This document shows positions 1 through 13,921 of a stretch of 64,000 nt of DNA, one piece after another (position 1 is the stretch's first letter; each line of letters opens with the position of its first letter). The DNA is from Undaria pinnatifida. Taxonomy: Eukaryota > Sar > Phaeophyceae > Laminariales > Alariaceae. Where the stretch lies: assembly GCA_012845835.1 (NCBI GenBank), contig JABAKD010000007.1:8600723-8664722 (forward strand). Reading direction: 5' to 3'. The notes beneath the pieces were generated by a model. It made no database searches and was not told the origin of the DNA. It was given only the letters and a program-made list of their open reading frames with translations. The position numbers and the translations under genes were made by a program.

Positions 1-2036
1 AAATACTTTGACAGCCACCATTTCCAATTAGGACCGACTTTGTTGCTCGTTGGTAAAGGGAAGGCCTTCAAAAACAGCGACAAATCGTGATCCACAAGCA
101 ACAGAGGGGTTTTCTAGCTGGACAGAACGCAACGCCGTGGACAAGGGAGCTTACACCGTTGCACCAGGAAAACTCGACCGGCTCGACACCGAAGGGTAGG
201 AAGACAAGGCGCGGCCTCTACACGAACCAGGAGTAGATTGGTGACCCTGTGGTCGCGGAAGTACATAATATGATAGTGGTTTACGCTTTTCGCATGCAAG
301 GCCAGAACGGAATCGTGTATTCGAGTAAGATAAAAGCGAAATTTGACAAACAGCCTCGAAATCGGGGTCACGGCGAGGAAGACTACCGAGGAGGATACCC
401 ACTAGTTTCATAGCCGTAAGGAAACATGACGCCGAACCTCCTCTAGTCTGTGGTCATTTTGTTCTATCGATGTATCGGCGTTGCGGCATAGCTTACGATT
501 TTCTCGGGCAGGGAAAATAAACGAGAAGAGAAGAAAGTGGAAGTTGAGGGCTGACGATGGACACAAATTGTAGCAGATGCAACCAATCAAGCGCGGCAAT
601 AAATCGTAAGCTTGTTCATGGAAAATTGATCGGATACGAATGCGACAAATTTGACGAGTGATACGATAGAGTTCACACGTCCTGGCCGGATTGTTGTGTG
701 CATGCTTTTCTATCCACAACCCACGTTTCGTCTCGTACACTAGACTATGCCTTTCATGCGAAAAGGACGAATTGTTATACGATGGGCAACGGCCTTGTTG
801 ATCGCACTGCCCTGAATATGGGTTTACTGCAAAACGTATTCGGGTGAGGTGCCGAGCTTTTCAAGTGCGAACCTGCAGCCAAAAAACAGTGTACCTCTGA
901 ATTGAATCATGAGTCGGACACAGACCTATAATAAAAATATAATACAGAATAACGTAATCTTGTTCCGGGTTAGCGTTGTCAGGTATTTTTGGGTATTCGC
1001 CTTGTGCTGACTATTTTTACGTCCTCAATACGTCAGCGTCCGGCATGCCCTAGAAAACTACCTCGAATACCAACGCCCATTCTTGATCCCAACGTATGTA
1101 CATGGTTGCAGTGACGAATCATAGCACATGCGAAAGAAGGGTGCATGAAGCACAACCAACGTAGCCTCCCGCGGGCACCGACTATCGGATATAGCGTAGA
1201 GCAAAAGGGCGTGCGATCAGGTCAAATCAGATGTCCGTTGATACCGGCGGAGTTTCAATGCGGTGTCACAGTTCCTTATCACGGCAGACAAGCATTGTAC
1301 TATCGTCAACACCACAACAAGCGAAGCCAATATTTTTGATGCCGTGCACAGGATGGCCGACGTTTCGAGCCCAATCGTCGCCGAAAGATAGATCGACATG
1401 GCGCGCCACCTGGTCAAACCAGTCAGCACGTTGTAATATCACTGTGGCGGCGGAAGCAGCGCAGCGGGTTCGATCTGCGTGGATTAGTTTTCGAGGGGAC
1501 ATGGGTCACGTATATATATGTCCATGACGCAACGCCGCCCAGATCGTGTGTTGACCAACAGGTCAAAACTCCGGCAAACTGAGTCTAGGAGGATGTCGAC
1601 GATGACAGGCAGTATGGGATAATAATATTGAGGAGGTGGGAGAGCAAGCAGGTCAGGATAGAGGGTAGTGCAATATTCGCTGAGTGGTAGACCGGCCGAA
1701 ATATCGAATAATTAATTGTTATTCGAGCGCGCACGTTCGACTTTTTTCACGCAGAGGAGTAAAGTGTTACATTTTGTCATGATATGCTTTCATATCATCT
1801 CCCTCGGCACATTTGAATTGCATTGTTTCGTATTTTTATATATTTTGAGTCACAGTGTGCGACCTTGAGCGACCGCCAATAACAACAAGTCGTTCTTTTT
1901 TTTACGCTAGTTCTGAAAATAATACTTTTTATAAAACACTAGTCCATATATATTCCAGCTTTTCTGCAATGTTTGAAGACGATCGCGACGTCATGCGCAT
2001 TCAAGCGCGGACTGACGGCATGGGGTGGAAGGCAGC
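1..2036. other. No recognised gene
   Basis: Only short frames, the longest 408-740 (-) and 1231-1527 (+), neither with a known motif or start context. No repeat family identified. Confidence 0.5.
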
Positions 2037-2275
2037 ACGTGCTACGATCGAGGTAGCCCTTTTCGTCTGACGTGGGTTCCGAATGACGGGGCTCCTAGGT
2101 TTAAAATTGACATAATTTGTTATTTTTAATCCAACTTTTATTTCTATATCAAAGGCATGAGATGTTTCAACCGGTGTAGCAAACATATTTCTCTCCAAAT
2201 CGGTTTGAGAGCGAGAGGTCTCGAGCTCCCAACAGTGAAAACCCTCAGAAAACACGTGATGCATTATTTCTACGA
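2037..2275 (+). repeat. Old dispersed repeat (GAGGTAGC family), copy 1
   Basis: Begins GTGCTACGATCGAGGTAGCC. Later has CCAAATCGGTTTGAGAG, GAGGTCTCGAGCTCCC and CCTCAGAAAA. The same order of blocks recurs at 17347 and 39352. Confidence 0.55.
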
Positions 2276-4299
2276 TAGCAGATTTCCGGGGTAGGTGACA
2301 CAGCCAGCAGAACGCTCGCTCTCATGCCGGGCCGAGTCTCGGCGGTCGCGTGTGGAGCGAAGTCACAACACCAACCACAGTAACTGCAGACGATCACGTA
2401 AGTGACCGTCGGGACTGTACATCTGATCTCCTTTCGTCGTTAACCCGTCTAGAGCCCCCGAACCCCTCCCTGTACAAGTGCTAAATGCAAATAATTTTTT
2501 AGCCAAAAACAGTCATTCAATTGTGAGGGGAGTTAGATTCCCGGACGTGACAATAACTCATCAAGGCACTTGACATAATTCCACCACCACGAATATCTCC
2601 ACTGTCTCAAAGAAGGTGTCAGCCTCGTTGCGCGGCATGCGTAGAGAGAGCTGGCGAAGCAAGCAGTGACAATTGGTCTCACATCACGCCTAATGCTTGG
2701 CCATGGCGTCCTGAGCGTTGCGGCAACCCCAGGTATGTGCACGTACGTGCCTCGAGAGAGCCAGCAATGGGGCTGACGTTCAATACAATAATGTAGGTTT
2801 CATGTACAGAAAAAAAGATTAGTAGCTGCTCAGGCGAGTAAAGTGAGGACATTTTTATTTCCATTATTGCCACTAATCGTTGATTGGCTGGAGATCATAG
2901 ATGAATATCGTTTCGAACGTTATCCCACAGGCGGACGCCCTAGTACCAGCGCATCGGGGGAGGGTACAATCCCATCCTTAATAGATCAGAAATATTCCCA
3001 CGTCTTACAATCCCAGAGCGAAGATAAGGTTGTCCCCCGGATCACTACTTGAATTCACGGGGTGGAAAGTCCACCGCCGCATCCGTTGACTACTGTTTGA
3101 CTAGGGATCATTAATCCAGATCGCCACCAGATTCATCCGTAGGGCCGACATTAAATCTGTCAACATCATGGGATCGTAACAAACAACCACCTCATCATCG
3201 ATCAGTCCTTGCATACATCACACGATACATAATATCTCTTACAAAACCGTGATAATATCATTATAACACCGGGTCAATACGCAACCGGGTGGTATGGAAA
3301 CCTTGCCTACACCCATGGATTGCTAATTGACCGGGGCACTAACCGAGGTTGCTGTGAGGTATGGCCCCAGGGCATATATCGAGGTGCGGACGCACCCGAG
3401 GAGTATGAAATACCATCCCCCGATAAGAAATCTTAACATGCATGTGAAACTGCAAAAACGCGGAATGAAACTAGTCGTCGGCCGGGTCGGTACCGCCCCA
3501 TACGGTGTCCAAACCACGCACTCTTCCGTCGATGGTTGATTGTATACGGTTCATAAAACCACCGCGCTGCGATGATTGCCTCTTCAGCAAACCTTGAGGT
3601 TCCGCCGCATTAGGGGATGAAAACGCCACGCACCTGAGCGTCATACAAATTTCTGTAAAAACATTTCCACCGCCGGTGGCGAAAGTAGTAATCTCACTCG
3701 TCAAAATCGCCCGGAATGGTGCGGAACACCGTCCAACACACCATCAATGAGTGTGGCTCACACCTAGAGCGTGGGTGTTTCGAGCGTTCTCCTGCCGGCA
3801 AATAATGTCGAAGCCCCACGGCATCCAGGTAGGACATGGCCCCGTTATTGCGTGAGACATCCTTCCATATATATTTCAACTCCAACAAGCCGTTTAGTAA
3901 GAACATGATCACTCGGGTCGATGCGGGCGCGCCCGGTGTAAAAACACAACCCCCACCACCCACCAGTGATTGTGGAGTTGCTGGAGATCGTACCAAATTT
4001 CACACAGATGCCACCCAGACAAACAGAGGAAACGTGAAGGGATTTTCTACTTTAATGTAGGTACGAATGGTGTGGAAACCCCACCTCCATTCACGCCTTT
4101 TTTCACGTTATACCTGCTCGCTGGGGTCTGCAGAGTATTTTTATCGGGTGCGAACATCTAACGGCGGTGAGTGAACACCACTGCTGTCATTTATATGCAG
4201 TACTTCAAAGTATGTAATTGTAGTATGTATGTAGAAATCATATACTCGGAGTATTATGTTATTTTAATTGGTCCTTGCTCAAACCCTACTACAAATGGG
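2276..4299. other. No recognised gene
   Basis: Short frames only. I see no domain, no strong repeat and no RNA gene. Confidence 0.5.
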
Positions 4300-4370
4300 C
4301 GATTGATGTACTACGCAGCTTGCAAAGATGAGTATCGACCGTAAATTCAAAAAATTCACAGCTGAAGTGG
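4300..4370 (-). repeat. Diverged G-family terminal fragment (copy J)
   Basis: Matches the inverted terminal module: CGCAGCTTGCAAAGATGAGT, then TCGACCGTAAATTC, then TTCACAGCTGAAGTGG. It resembles 14436-14520 more than the other copies. Confidence 0.55.
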
Positions 4371-4887
4371 TCATAATAGTTTTGTTTATTTGTAGCAGCA
4401 TGAATGTGTGTGTCCTTGCGGCGGAGTACTATATTTTGCACGTGTTCTGCTGCTTCGCATTACAGTACACTAATATACTGGCTATGGACTGGAATACTAT
4501 GACCGATTGTAATTCAAACTTACTTGTAGTCCCCAATTTTTTGTTTCGTGTGGTACGTCACGGAACGCACCCGAATACGAGCAGTAAAATGCTTGCTTTT
4601 ATACCCTACCTAGTACCCAGTAAAAAGTCACTTTGGCCTACACATATATTCTGCCAATGGCGGAGCCGTTGCCGTACTGCCATGTATTATTACATACGTG
4701 GTAAATATCGGTATTATATGCTTTGACGCAGGCGGGGGAGATCGGGTCGCGTTGGCCGGTGGCGATAAATCAGCCATACACACGAGCCACGATAGAAGTG
4801 CACCACTCTTAATTTCAAATATTACTCCTCACGTTAGGAGTTGAGGACCTGTCAATCTGGACCCCAGAAAATGACTTTTGGAAATAT

Positions 4888-5632
4888 TATAAAAACAAAA
4901 ATACTCTCCAGCTGTGAGATCGAATATTTTGTCGTGAAATTCATCTTTACAAGCTGTGTGTGATACTCCGACCGCGCATATTACGGGTTGTGTGTCCTCA
5001 TTAAGGATATAGGTCGGCGACTCCCCTTGCAAGTACAGTGTAGCTACCAGGGTCAACAGGGTGATGTTAGGCAGTCTGTGCGCGGAACCTATTAAACCCG
5101 TTTCTGAGGGGGACAAAATCTGACAGCTGTGGAATAAAATGAATTAGTTGATGAAGTAAGTGAATCCTGTAAGTCAAATATGCGGTGAGGGGAGAGCGGA
5201 GTTTTCAATGACGTGGGGGGCTGATTTCGGTCAAAAGGGGGGTGGGAGGGAGGGAGGGGGGGGTGGGGACGGGTGGGGCAAGTCAATTTGTGCGTGGAAA
5301 CTATAAATTTTTCTTTAGGAGGAGGGGGGGGGGATGTGGCGGGGGTGACCGAGGCCGGGGGAGAGGGCTTTAGGTCGCATAGAGTTAGGGGTTTGCTATA
5401 CGCGTGGTGCTAGGTCTAGGCGATGGCGCGGGTGGTGGGGAAGGAGGGGGCGTTGGGGGTGTGGTTGGGTGGGAATCGCAGCAGCGGCATGGACGGCTCT
5501 GAAACGATAACGAGGCGATATCCAGGGCGTGGAAGTGTTTTTTACTCTGGCGGATTTCAATAGTAGGTGAGGCGTTTAGGCAAGAGAAATCGAGGGGAAA
5601 ATATAAATATAAATGAATAAATATAAAGGAAG

Positions 5633-5665
<33 letters not shown>

Positions 5666-5890
5666 TCAACATTTTTAGCTCACATATATTATTACAATCA
5701 CGGATTTGGTCGATTGATGTTCGCAACGTTGTGTGTAATCTTTCGATCGCGCGTATTAATCATATATGTAGGGGCAATGAAAGCTACGTCATGGATGGCT
5801 AGAGAGATAATGACGTGATATCAATTGCTTGCGAAGTGTTTATTACTCTGGCCGATTTTGATTGTAAGTGCGGCTTTTGAACGAACTGTA
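4888..5890 (+). repeat. G-family modular repeat, copy A (about 1.0 kb)
   Basis: Starts with the terminal module CTCTCCAGCTGTGAGATCG, then CAAGCTGTGTGTGATACTCCG, GGATATAGGTCGGCGACTCC and GACAAAATCTGACAGCTG. The GTAAGTC and GGTGAGGGGAG module, G-rich tracts and two GCGGCATGGA / CTACTCTGGC-type modules follow. A run of 30 G is at 5634-5663. Ends near GCGGCTTTTGAACGAACTG. Confidence 0.85.
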
Positions 5891-6556
5891 TATGTAGTTT
5901 CTACCGGATGAAACATTCCCTGGCCCGTACATACAAAACGATAACCACGCAACATATATATATCCTCTAGGTACTTGCGACGATAATGGGATAGGGAGCG
6001 CACCGTCATTCAGAAGCCATTTTTGCCAAGATATGGTTTACCTCTATCGTTACGCGTGCCCAGGCTTGAACTCAATGACTTGAAGTTAATAAATTCGAGT
6101 GCACAGAGTCTCAACTCTTAATTGTATTATTACTTCGTGCGAAGAAGAAGTCGAGAGCTTACCACGAGTGGATCCCAAAAACCACAAAATTGGTCCTGGA
6201 CGCGGCGATCTTTCAGACGGGGGTAAGCGACTGTTATAAAATTATTCTCTATCTCCCTCATCTAGTATACATTTGTATCCTGTCGACAGTTCCTATTTTT
6301 CACATAGCATGGGAGGAAAGGCTGGAAACACCCGCCGTCGGTGTTACCACCTCAACCATTCTGTGGGGTCCTTGGCTTCCATAAATCGAATCGTGTTACG
6401 CGTTCCGTTGTGTACGGACAAGTACCGTAAATCCTATACTTCTTCATGTCCTTCATGTAATACCGATTCTTATTCTCATGCACCATCGGCGCATTTCGAA
6501 CGCTGCCAACGACTTGCTATGTTTCTTTAGCAGAAAGTCGTTGATTTTCCTATAGA
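5891..6556. other. No recognised gene
   Basis: AT-rich spacer between G-family copy A and the recombinase relic. A weak tRNA T-arm-like GAGTTCAAGCC occurs near 6060 on the minus strand, without a supporting cloverleaf. Confidence 0.4.
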
Positions 6557-7261
6557 CTATTGCTCTTCCGCAATTCCTGCGTCCTTAGTTTGCCCCGGTG
6601 TTGCTGGTGAAAACACTTCAGCTAGCGTCATGTACCTGCATGCCATACCTGGTTTCTTCCATAAAACGCTCTTCCCATGATGGTTGATGAAATCTTCACC
6701 TGCAAGCGCTCGTGAAACTGCCCCCCCTGAATGAAACGAATGCATGGTAGAGAAATATTGGTTCTCCCTTGCCGCTACCGAGTGCTGCGTGAGCGAGGCG
6801 GTCATTTATGATGCTGTAAGAAAACACTACCCTAGAACTGGTACTCGGTCTGCTCCTGCCGTTATGTGTGGGAACAAGTACCATTTTGTCATGTCCCACC
6901 CTGCGTCCGTTCCTACCGCTATCTGCCGTTGTACCGATCTAATCGGACAAGTCAATGAATGAACTTCTTCGTACGGTATGGTGATCAAATGGTCCGCCCC
7001 ATCTCTCATGATATTTCCCCGGTGAAATAGGAACATGAACCCCCTCCGGTTTGTCGGCCTTATCACTAGTTGCATTTGCTTGCGTGTCAATTCCTCTCCT
7101 AGGTTCGACGTACTGAACGCTATCGTGAACAGCGCGATGTTCCTAGCCACAGTAACATCTTCTGGACAGGGTCCCTCGTTGTCCGTATTTCTTCTTGCAT
7201 TCGCCTCACTATTGACTCCAGGCGACTGCGTAGTAAGGCCGGTGCTTGTTTCCCTGGTCAC
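6557..7261 (-). pseudogene. Tyrosine recombinase (phage-integrase family) relic
   Basis: One minus-strand frame runs from 7261 to 6557, interrupted only by TAG (6827-6829) and TAA (6806-6808), which lie in the same frame. The first part carries A-R-N-I-A-L-F-T-I-A-F-S with G-E-E-L, matching the first arginine box of tyrosine recombinases, but the catalytic Arg is not there. It then has M-R-D-G-A-D-H, C-P-I-R-S-V and Y-L-F-P. After the stops comes H-S-F-H-S-G-G-A, which fits the H-x-x-R box with Arg replaced by His, then W-K-K-P and a candidate nucleophile in C-R-Y-M. Nonsense codons plus lost catalytic residues make it inactive. Recombinases of this kind occur in Crypton, Ngaro and DIRS-type elements, and also in algal viruses; the subgroup is not resolved. 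A coding-like piece near 7560-7643 in another frame may be part of the N-terminal region. Confidence 0.65.
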
Positions 7262-8764
7262 TCCTGCTCACGGTTGTTCGGACCGCGTAAACGCCATGTA
7301 CTGCGTTACCAAATCACTTCGTCGGGGTTTCTTACTGTCACATCATCGCAGCAACCTTTGGTGTTCCCAATTCGCGCTCACACGCTACCGCTAGCTTTCA
7401 TAAGTGGTTAGATCTCCGTGAGTCCTTTGCGAATCTCTATGCCCACGTCTCTTCTTCTGTGGAACTGGCAGACAAGTTTTCCATTCCTACCGCTGCGCAG
7501 TGCATTCCGTGCACGATATCGCGTCGGCCTTCCCTGCACAGGTCTAGTCAACAGAGAAATTCTACAATTTCTTTGATTTGTGTCTGTGGCGTGATTGAAG
7601 GAATTGGTCGAACAAAATCGTCATCGCATTTCGTTTTCATCTTGGAAGCGCTCGCTGCTTGAGTTTTCCTAAATTTCAGAATTCTGGTGTTCAAGTACTT
7701 TCATCGATGAACATGATCATTGCTTCCGTCGTTGTGCTTTCGTCCACTCCGCTCATCTCCCCCCACCATTGGCAGGGAATGGAATGTTGGTGGTTTTCGG
7801 CTTGGCATATTGGGCTCAGGACTCGAGATCGGACCGCTTGCACACCTTATATTCCTCACCCGAAACCACAGCATTCTTCCTCGTCATCTTCGTATGCATA
7901 GTGCTGCAAGGACGAGCAACCACATTTCATGGGCACTGATCCGTTAATTTGTTTCTGTTTCTTTTTTGTTTTACTGGCTGCGATTCGCGTTACATTGGGT
8001 AAGCGTGCTGTCCAACATGTGGTAGCGTAGAAAGTAGGCGTATCGCTAGCACATCCACTTCACGGTACGCACTGCTGAATGCCGGCTGGGGAGTAATGGT
8101 TCACCAATGGGTCAGGCTCCTTCGTGTCGACTAAAAACCCCATGTCCGCAGCATGACTGGGTCTTAAACAGGGCAGCGAGCGTTGAAAGCATACCATTCT
8201 CTCTATAGACTAATGTTGGACTTCATCCGAAGGCGTGTAAGAGGAGGAATCGGTGGTGATGTATGTTGATGAGCGCGGAAATGAATGTGTCTTGGCTGCT
8301 ACTGCTTAAACAACTGGATTATAGGTGACTGGGCAGACGCGAAAGTTATACTTAGCAACCAGCTAATGCGCAACCACCACTGCTGGCATGAGATTTGGAA
8401 TGGAAGGTCCCACGTCGTTGCTGTTCGCCAACGCCGAAAATGTTTCGGAAGCGAATAACAAGCCTTCCCCTGCACGACAGATATTAAAAAAGAACATTCG
8501 GCCTTCACATATTGAAAGCTGACATCTCCACGAGATAATTGCCCGAGTTACGGACATTAGCCTGGCCACGCTCGGGTGATAAAGCGAGGACCATCCATTC
8601 GCTGAGATGGCCGTGGTCACGGCAGCGCAAAAGATTTTTTACTCTGTGTCTCCCTTTCGACCTTTTCAGGCAACCTGTCGCACCGCACGTTGCTCTGAAG
8701 TCGTCCTGTTGCACCTCCGGCAACTATGTAGTATGTTCAGCGCATACGGTCGCCGATCCGCTAA
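7262..8764. other. Upstream part of the recombinase locus; otherwise unassigned
   Basis: A minus-strand piece near 7560-7643 starts M-K-T-K-C-D-D-D-F-V-R and may belong to the recombinase element, but in another frame. The remainder has no recognised feature. Confidence 0.35.
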
Positions 8765-9445
8765 CCAGTGCATCTCACGACATCCGTTTTACTGCACACG
8801 TCGACCATACTGCTTTCGGCATGTATCTCACAAAAGCAACCTTCTTGCTTGCTTCGGCGTTGACATGATATCTTATTTTGTACTCACCATGTATGAACAA
8901 CGCTCGCTTGGGAAGCCGGTCGACCCATTCCCGATACCTGCCTTTGTGCCATCTATATCTGTTCTTCGAGCATGCGTTATTCCTGTCTTTGCGCCCGCTA
9001 TATCGAAGGTACAAGGCTTCGTGCACGTGGAAGCCGAGCGTCGTTTACCGAGTACGATGATCATACCGTCTTCGGCATGCTGCTTGCAGTAAACTTCGTC
9101 CTCGCCTCGAAGTAAATCAAAGGATGCAATTTTTTAGCAACAATTAATATATGAGCAACGCCCGATGCGGACGTCAACCATGCCGTCCTCGTCAAGCCGC
9201 TTGCAGAAGTTCCCCTCTTTGCTGCCATTGACATTAAAACAAGCTATCCTCTGGAAGGTGTCGCGAAAACAACGGTTGCTGCGGACCTTGATCATGCCGT
9301 CTTGAGAATGTATTTTGCAGTAAACGGCCATCGCGCCGCACCTGGCACCATACGGAGCCTGCGTCGTTTACCTGGTATGTGAACAACGCCCCTTTACTGT
9401 TCCGGATCAGAACAGCGAACCACGTGGCGCGTGAACAAAGGGGGG
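8765..9445 (-). pseudogene. Decayed EsV-1-7 repeat gene
   Basis: Reading the minus strand from about 9440 down to 8770, at least four EsV-1-7 repeats can be followed only by changing frame. Recognisable pieces are Y-C-K-I-H-S-Q-D-G-M-I near 9310, A-C-F-N-V-N-G-S-K near 9230, Y-C-K-Q-H-A-E-D-G-M near 9080, T-K-P-C-T-F-D-I-A-G near 9020, and C-E-I-H-A-E-S-S-M-V-D-V near 8835. Several key residues are lost: one second Cys has become Phe, one zinc-type His has become Leu, and stops and frameshifts separate the repeats. The spacing still follows the 114-base period in places. It is a relic of the same family as the intact genes at 24 and 42 kb. No intact start or stop can be assigned, so the ends are approximate. 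Confidence 0.8.
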
Positions 9446-9751
9446 GCGAGGTAGAGAGCCGTTACAACAATGTCAGCACGGCGTAATAAAACGCGGGAGC
9501 GGAATGACAGTGCATGAATTGTCCTTTGGAGGTTACTCGTATATATATATACATTTGCAAATCAATGTTCAGCGATTTTGCCTTGTTGCATTTCTGGTCA
9601 AAATCTGCGACAGGACAAACGAGGTCCAGGATTAATATATTAGCGTTTGGTTTTGAGATTCAAAGGCGTCTGCGGAGAGGGGATATCGACGTGGTTAACA
9701 AGCTTAGACTCCACGCCGGGAACTGTATATATATCAGAAGTATATATATAT

Positions 9752-10055
9752 CCGCCACATTAATAAACACTTCACGCACAGGATATTACCTCATTATCTT
9801 TCGAGAGCCATCCATGCCGCTGTGTTTCCCCCCCCCCCCCCCCCCCCCCGCCCCCCGCCCCCGTCCCCACCCCCCACCCTCCCCCCCCAACCCATCCCAA
9901 CCCCACCCCCTCGAACACTCCACCCTCTCTTTACTCACTGATTGTACGACTTACCCCAGGATATACATGATAAACTGATGTATTATTTCCAAAAATGTCA
10001 CATTTATCCCCTCGAAATAATGTATAGTTTCCAGGCACATATCGAGCTGCCCCCG

Positions 10056-10105
<50 letters not shown>

Positions 10106-10186
10106 CCCCCAATAATATACTGGTGCCAAAACTGTCAGATTTATCCCCTCGAAAGGATTTATAGCTTACATGCACAAATCGCCCCT

Positions 10187-10218
<32 letters not shown>

Positions 10219-10515
10219 CCCCCCTCCAAACCCGCTCGCTTTTGATCAAAACCAGGCCCCCCCTTTCCCTTCACAGCTGTGAGATTTTGTCTCCCTCAGG
10301 AACGGGTTTTATAGTTTCCGCGCACAGACTGACTAAAATCATCCTGTTGACCCTGATAGCTACACTGTAGCTGTAAGGGGAGTCGCCGACCTATATCCTT
10401 AATGAGGACACACAACTCGTAATGCGCGCGATCGGAGTATCACACACAGCTTGCAAAGATGAGTTTCGACGAAATCTTCGATCTCACAGCTGGAGTGTAT
10501 TTTAATTTTTATAAT
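9752..10515 (-). repeat. G-family modular repeat, copy B (inverted)
   Basis: The same modules as copy A in reverse complement. It ends at the terminal module AGCTTGCAAAGATGAGTTTC / CTCACAGCTGGAGTG near 10455-10500. C runs of 22, 49 and 30 bases lie at 9828-9849, 10056-10104 and 10188-10217, so G is again on the element's forward strand. Confidence 0.85.
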
Positions 10516-12582
10516 ATATATCAGAAGGGGAGTGGTGGATGAGACTTTTTACGTTGTTGAATAATGGCCAAAAAAAATTGAGGAAAAAACCAAGGCCGAA
10601 GGAAGTTTTACGGGGGTAAAAGTGGTGCCAACTTATGTATCAATAGCGCAACATCACCCGTTGCGAGGAGAACTACGTGTGGCATATCAGACGAACATCC
10701 GTAGATGACACTGCGGAGCAGAGAGTGTGCATGCTATATTATGCTGACCTTTCCGTCAAGTCCGGTACCGTTGGCGACCGAGAGAATACAAGCACGTGTC
10801 AATTGGCATGGCGGTGGCGGTAACGGTGGCGGTGAGCATCCCATCCCACGTCATCTACTACGACCATTATCCGGTTGATTGCACACCCTTGCGGATTGGG
10901 TACTGGAGGAATGAGAAAAAAAAAGACCTCCGCCGAGTCCGTCCTACGCTAGGTGTGCAGCAGATTGTAACAAGTTTCCAAGATCCTAACATCATGAGAA
11001 CAATATCCCACCCCCAACATTGATCACTTTGAGTACAAGCACTCGTTCGCGCAACCCGACCCATGTTTCTATGCGCTAGTCATAGGTCACCCTCCTTGAT
11101 GCTGGTGTTACTACTGGGTCTTGTCAGCAAACGAGTTCTGTCGACGGTATAGTCCAAGTTGTGTGTGCAGTGCTTGCGTCCGTCGACACAAGCATTCGGA
11201 AATACCATTGGGGGGGGGGGGGGGGGGTACGAGCGAAAGTACGGCTGAAGTTGTGCCGAAAGCAAACACAACACTGATTGGGGAAGCAATCGCGGATAAA
11301 TGACGCAATCACGGCCACCCGCCACCAGAACCACCTCTGCAGACAAGGGAGGTTCAAAATAGACCTGCATAGACCAGTACATTCTGCGGGTTCTGAGTTC
11401 ACGGGTGCCACTAAAGCGTGTGCGAATTCGCCGCCCGACACGAGGGAGTAGTAGTATCGGCACAGCACCAACTCGTGATCCTAATCAGCCCTACATCTTC
11501 AGAGCACTCCGCAAGCTATGTCGCGGGGTACACGGTACAAGTTGCAGTGTGTGGCCAGGTGGTGTGGTTTCTCGTCGCGCGATACAATCAATCAAACGTA
11601 TCCGGGAGGGAGTAGACTCGCGAACGCGTGTTTGTTGTGATGGGCCTCTATTACCCGAACAGTGACGCACTCACCTCCACGAACAATGACGCACTCACGT
11701 CAACGTGAACAACTACCACCAATATCATGGACACACGAAGACGAGAGGGACAGCGGCCGGACTGCACTCCCATCATTTGGCCATCTTGGGCCAAAAGACG
11801 AAAACGTTTTCGCATACCAAACGCCACTAAATGTTATGGAACTCCAAAAAAATCTAAATTCCATTTCCCTCTGTTTTCTGCTTTCTAATACCCCAGAATG
11901 CTCCCGCTGTCCGCCTGGTCGTCGTATGGTGATCTAGGCCAAGTGGCGATCGATGCCTAGGTGAGTGCCTCCCAATACAGTTGTACGTGTTTCAGCCGGC
12001 CAACTAACATCAGTAGGTCATACACTCATAGGTTCCCACTGATATTTTCTCATGCTACGATCGTATAGCTGTATCGACTCTCACTGCTCCAGTCTAGACT
12101 ACAGCAGTAGGGGCAAAAGCTACACACACGATCTACTCCGCGGCAGACTGCCGTTGCCCTCTTCTTTTGTGATGACGTGCCCCATTACCAGCATGAACAT
12201 CTAGTAATGCAGTCCTCCTCAGCACGACCATTCGCTTTCCCGGTCCGCCTGGCTGACAGGTGGCTGGTAACCTATACTTTGGACCTGAGGCCTGCTTGTA
12301 CCGTCCTGGTGTATGGTAGATGCTACCAGGGGGGCTCCGCCCCGGCGGGCTGCCGCCTGCCTTGTCTCCCGCGAATGTCTGTACTTTTGGAAGATGCATA
12401 ACATACAATATGAATATAGGATTACAGTCACATCGAGGCTGTACGTGCTACAGGACTGCCAAGGGGTACACTCACATCGATCGTGTTTGAATAAAGGAAA
12501 ATAAACACTGGAATCGGGTGCGAAGAAAACACAGCAACGAGAAAAGACTAATGCGGCACCCGGCAAACGATGGCGAAAGACG
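10516..12582. other. No recognised gene; one 18-base G run
   Basis: A run of 18 G at 11210-11227 makes proline- or glycine-rich false frames. No domain was seen. Confidence 0.45.
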
Positions 12583-12665
12583 ACAGCAGCAGCAGCCGTG
12601 AAACTACTTTTTATGCACGTGTATTTTCCGCAACAGCAGGAGCAGCGGCTCGACAGCATCAAGCA
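12583..12665 (+). repeat. Short CAGCAG-rich stretch
   Basis: Interrupted GACAGCAGCAGCAG and CAACAGCAGGAGCAGCGG between unassigned DNA and G-family fragment C. Confidence 0.6.
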
Positions 12666-12697
12666 GCATTTCCATGGTAATATTATGAACATAAATG

Positions 12698-12805
12698 CTG
12701 TAGACTATATACGCGCGATCGGAGTATCACACACAGCTTGCAAAGATGAGTTTCGACAAAATATTCGATCTCACAGCTGGAATGTACTTTAATTTTTACA
12801 AGGTA
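12698..12805 (-). repeat. G-family terminal fragment, copy C
   Basis: Only the terminal module is present: GCGCGATCGGAGTATCAC, AGCTTGCAAAGATGAGTTTC and CTCACAGCTGGAATG. It abuts the inverted-repeat element at 12939. Confidence 0.8.
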
Positions 12806-13259
12806 TAATATAATATACGTCACGATCCTAATATATAGATTATTGTTCATAAAAAAATGATACTTTGCTGATTGTAGTAGATTTCATTTTGAAAAAACGA
12901 TGTATTACATCAACCTTGATATACGTGTTACTTAGGCCATTTCTTATACAACCCAATGGGTCGGTCGAAAACGGCCGTTTTCGACTGAAGCTCAAATCAA
13001 GCCTTCTTATACAGTCGAAAAAGAGCTTTTTCGACTCACCTTTTTTCGACTGAGTTTTCTGACTGGGGGACCCAGTCGAAAAACTTCACTTTTTCGACTG
13101 GATCTGTCAGTCAAAATACTAGGTCGAAAAAGTTTATCACCTGTTTTTTTGAACCCATCGCATGGCTCATCCCACCACAAAACACGCACCCACAGACCCA
13201 CACACTCATACCACACCGGCCTGGACCTGGCACATCGTAGACTGACTCCCGATTTCACG

Positions 13260-13921
<662 letters not shown>

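Noticed and set aside
4328-4726. 132-codon plus-strand frame
   Set aside because: Its start lies inside diverged G-family fragment J and the rest lacks any motif.
9831-10274. Proline- and glycine-rich frames near 5.4, 9.9, 10.2, 11.2, 37.2, 48.1, 49.9 and 50.3 kb
   Set aside because: All come from poly-C/poly-G runs of the G-family or isolated G runs, with no conserved start or motif.
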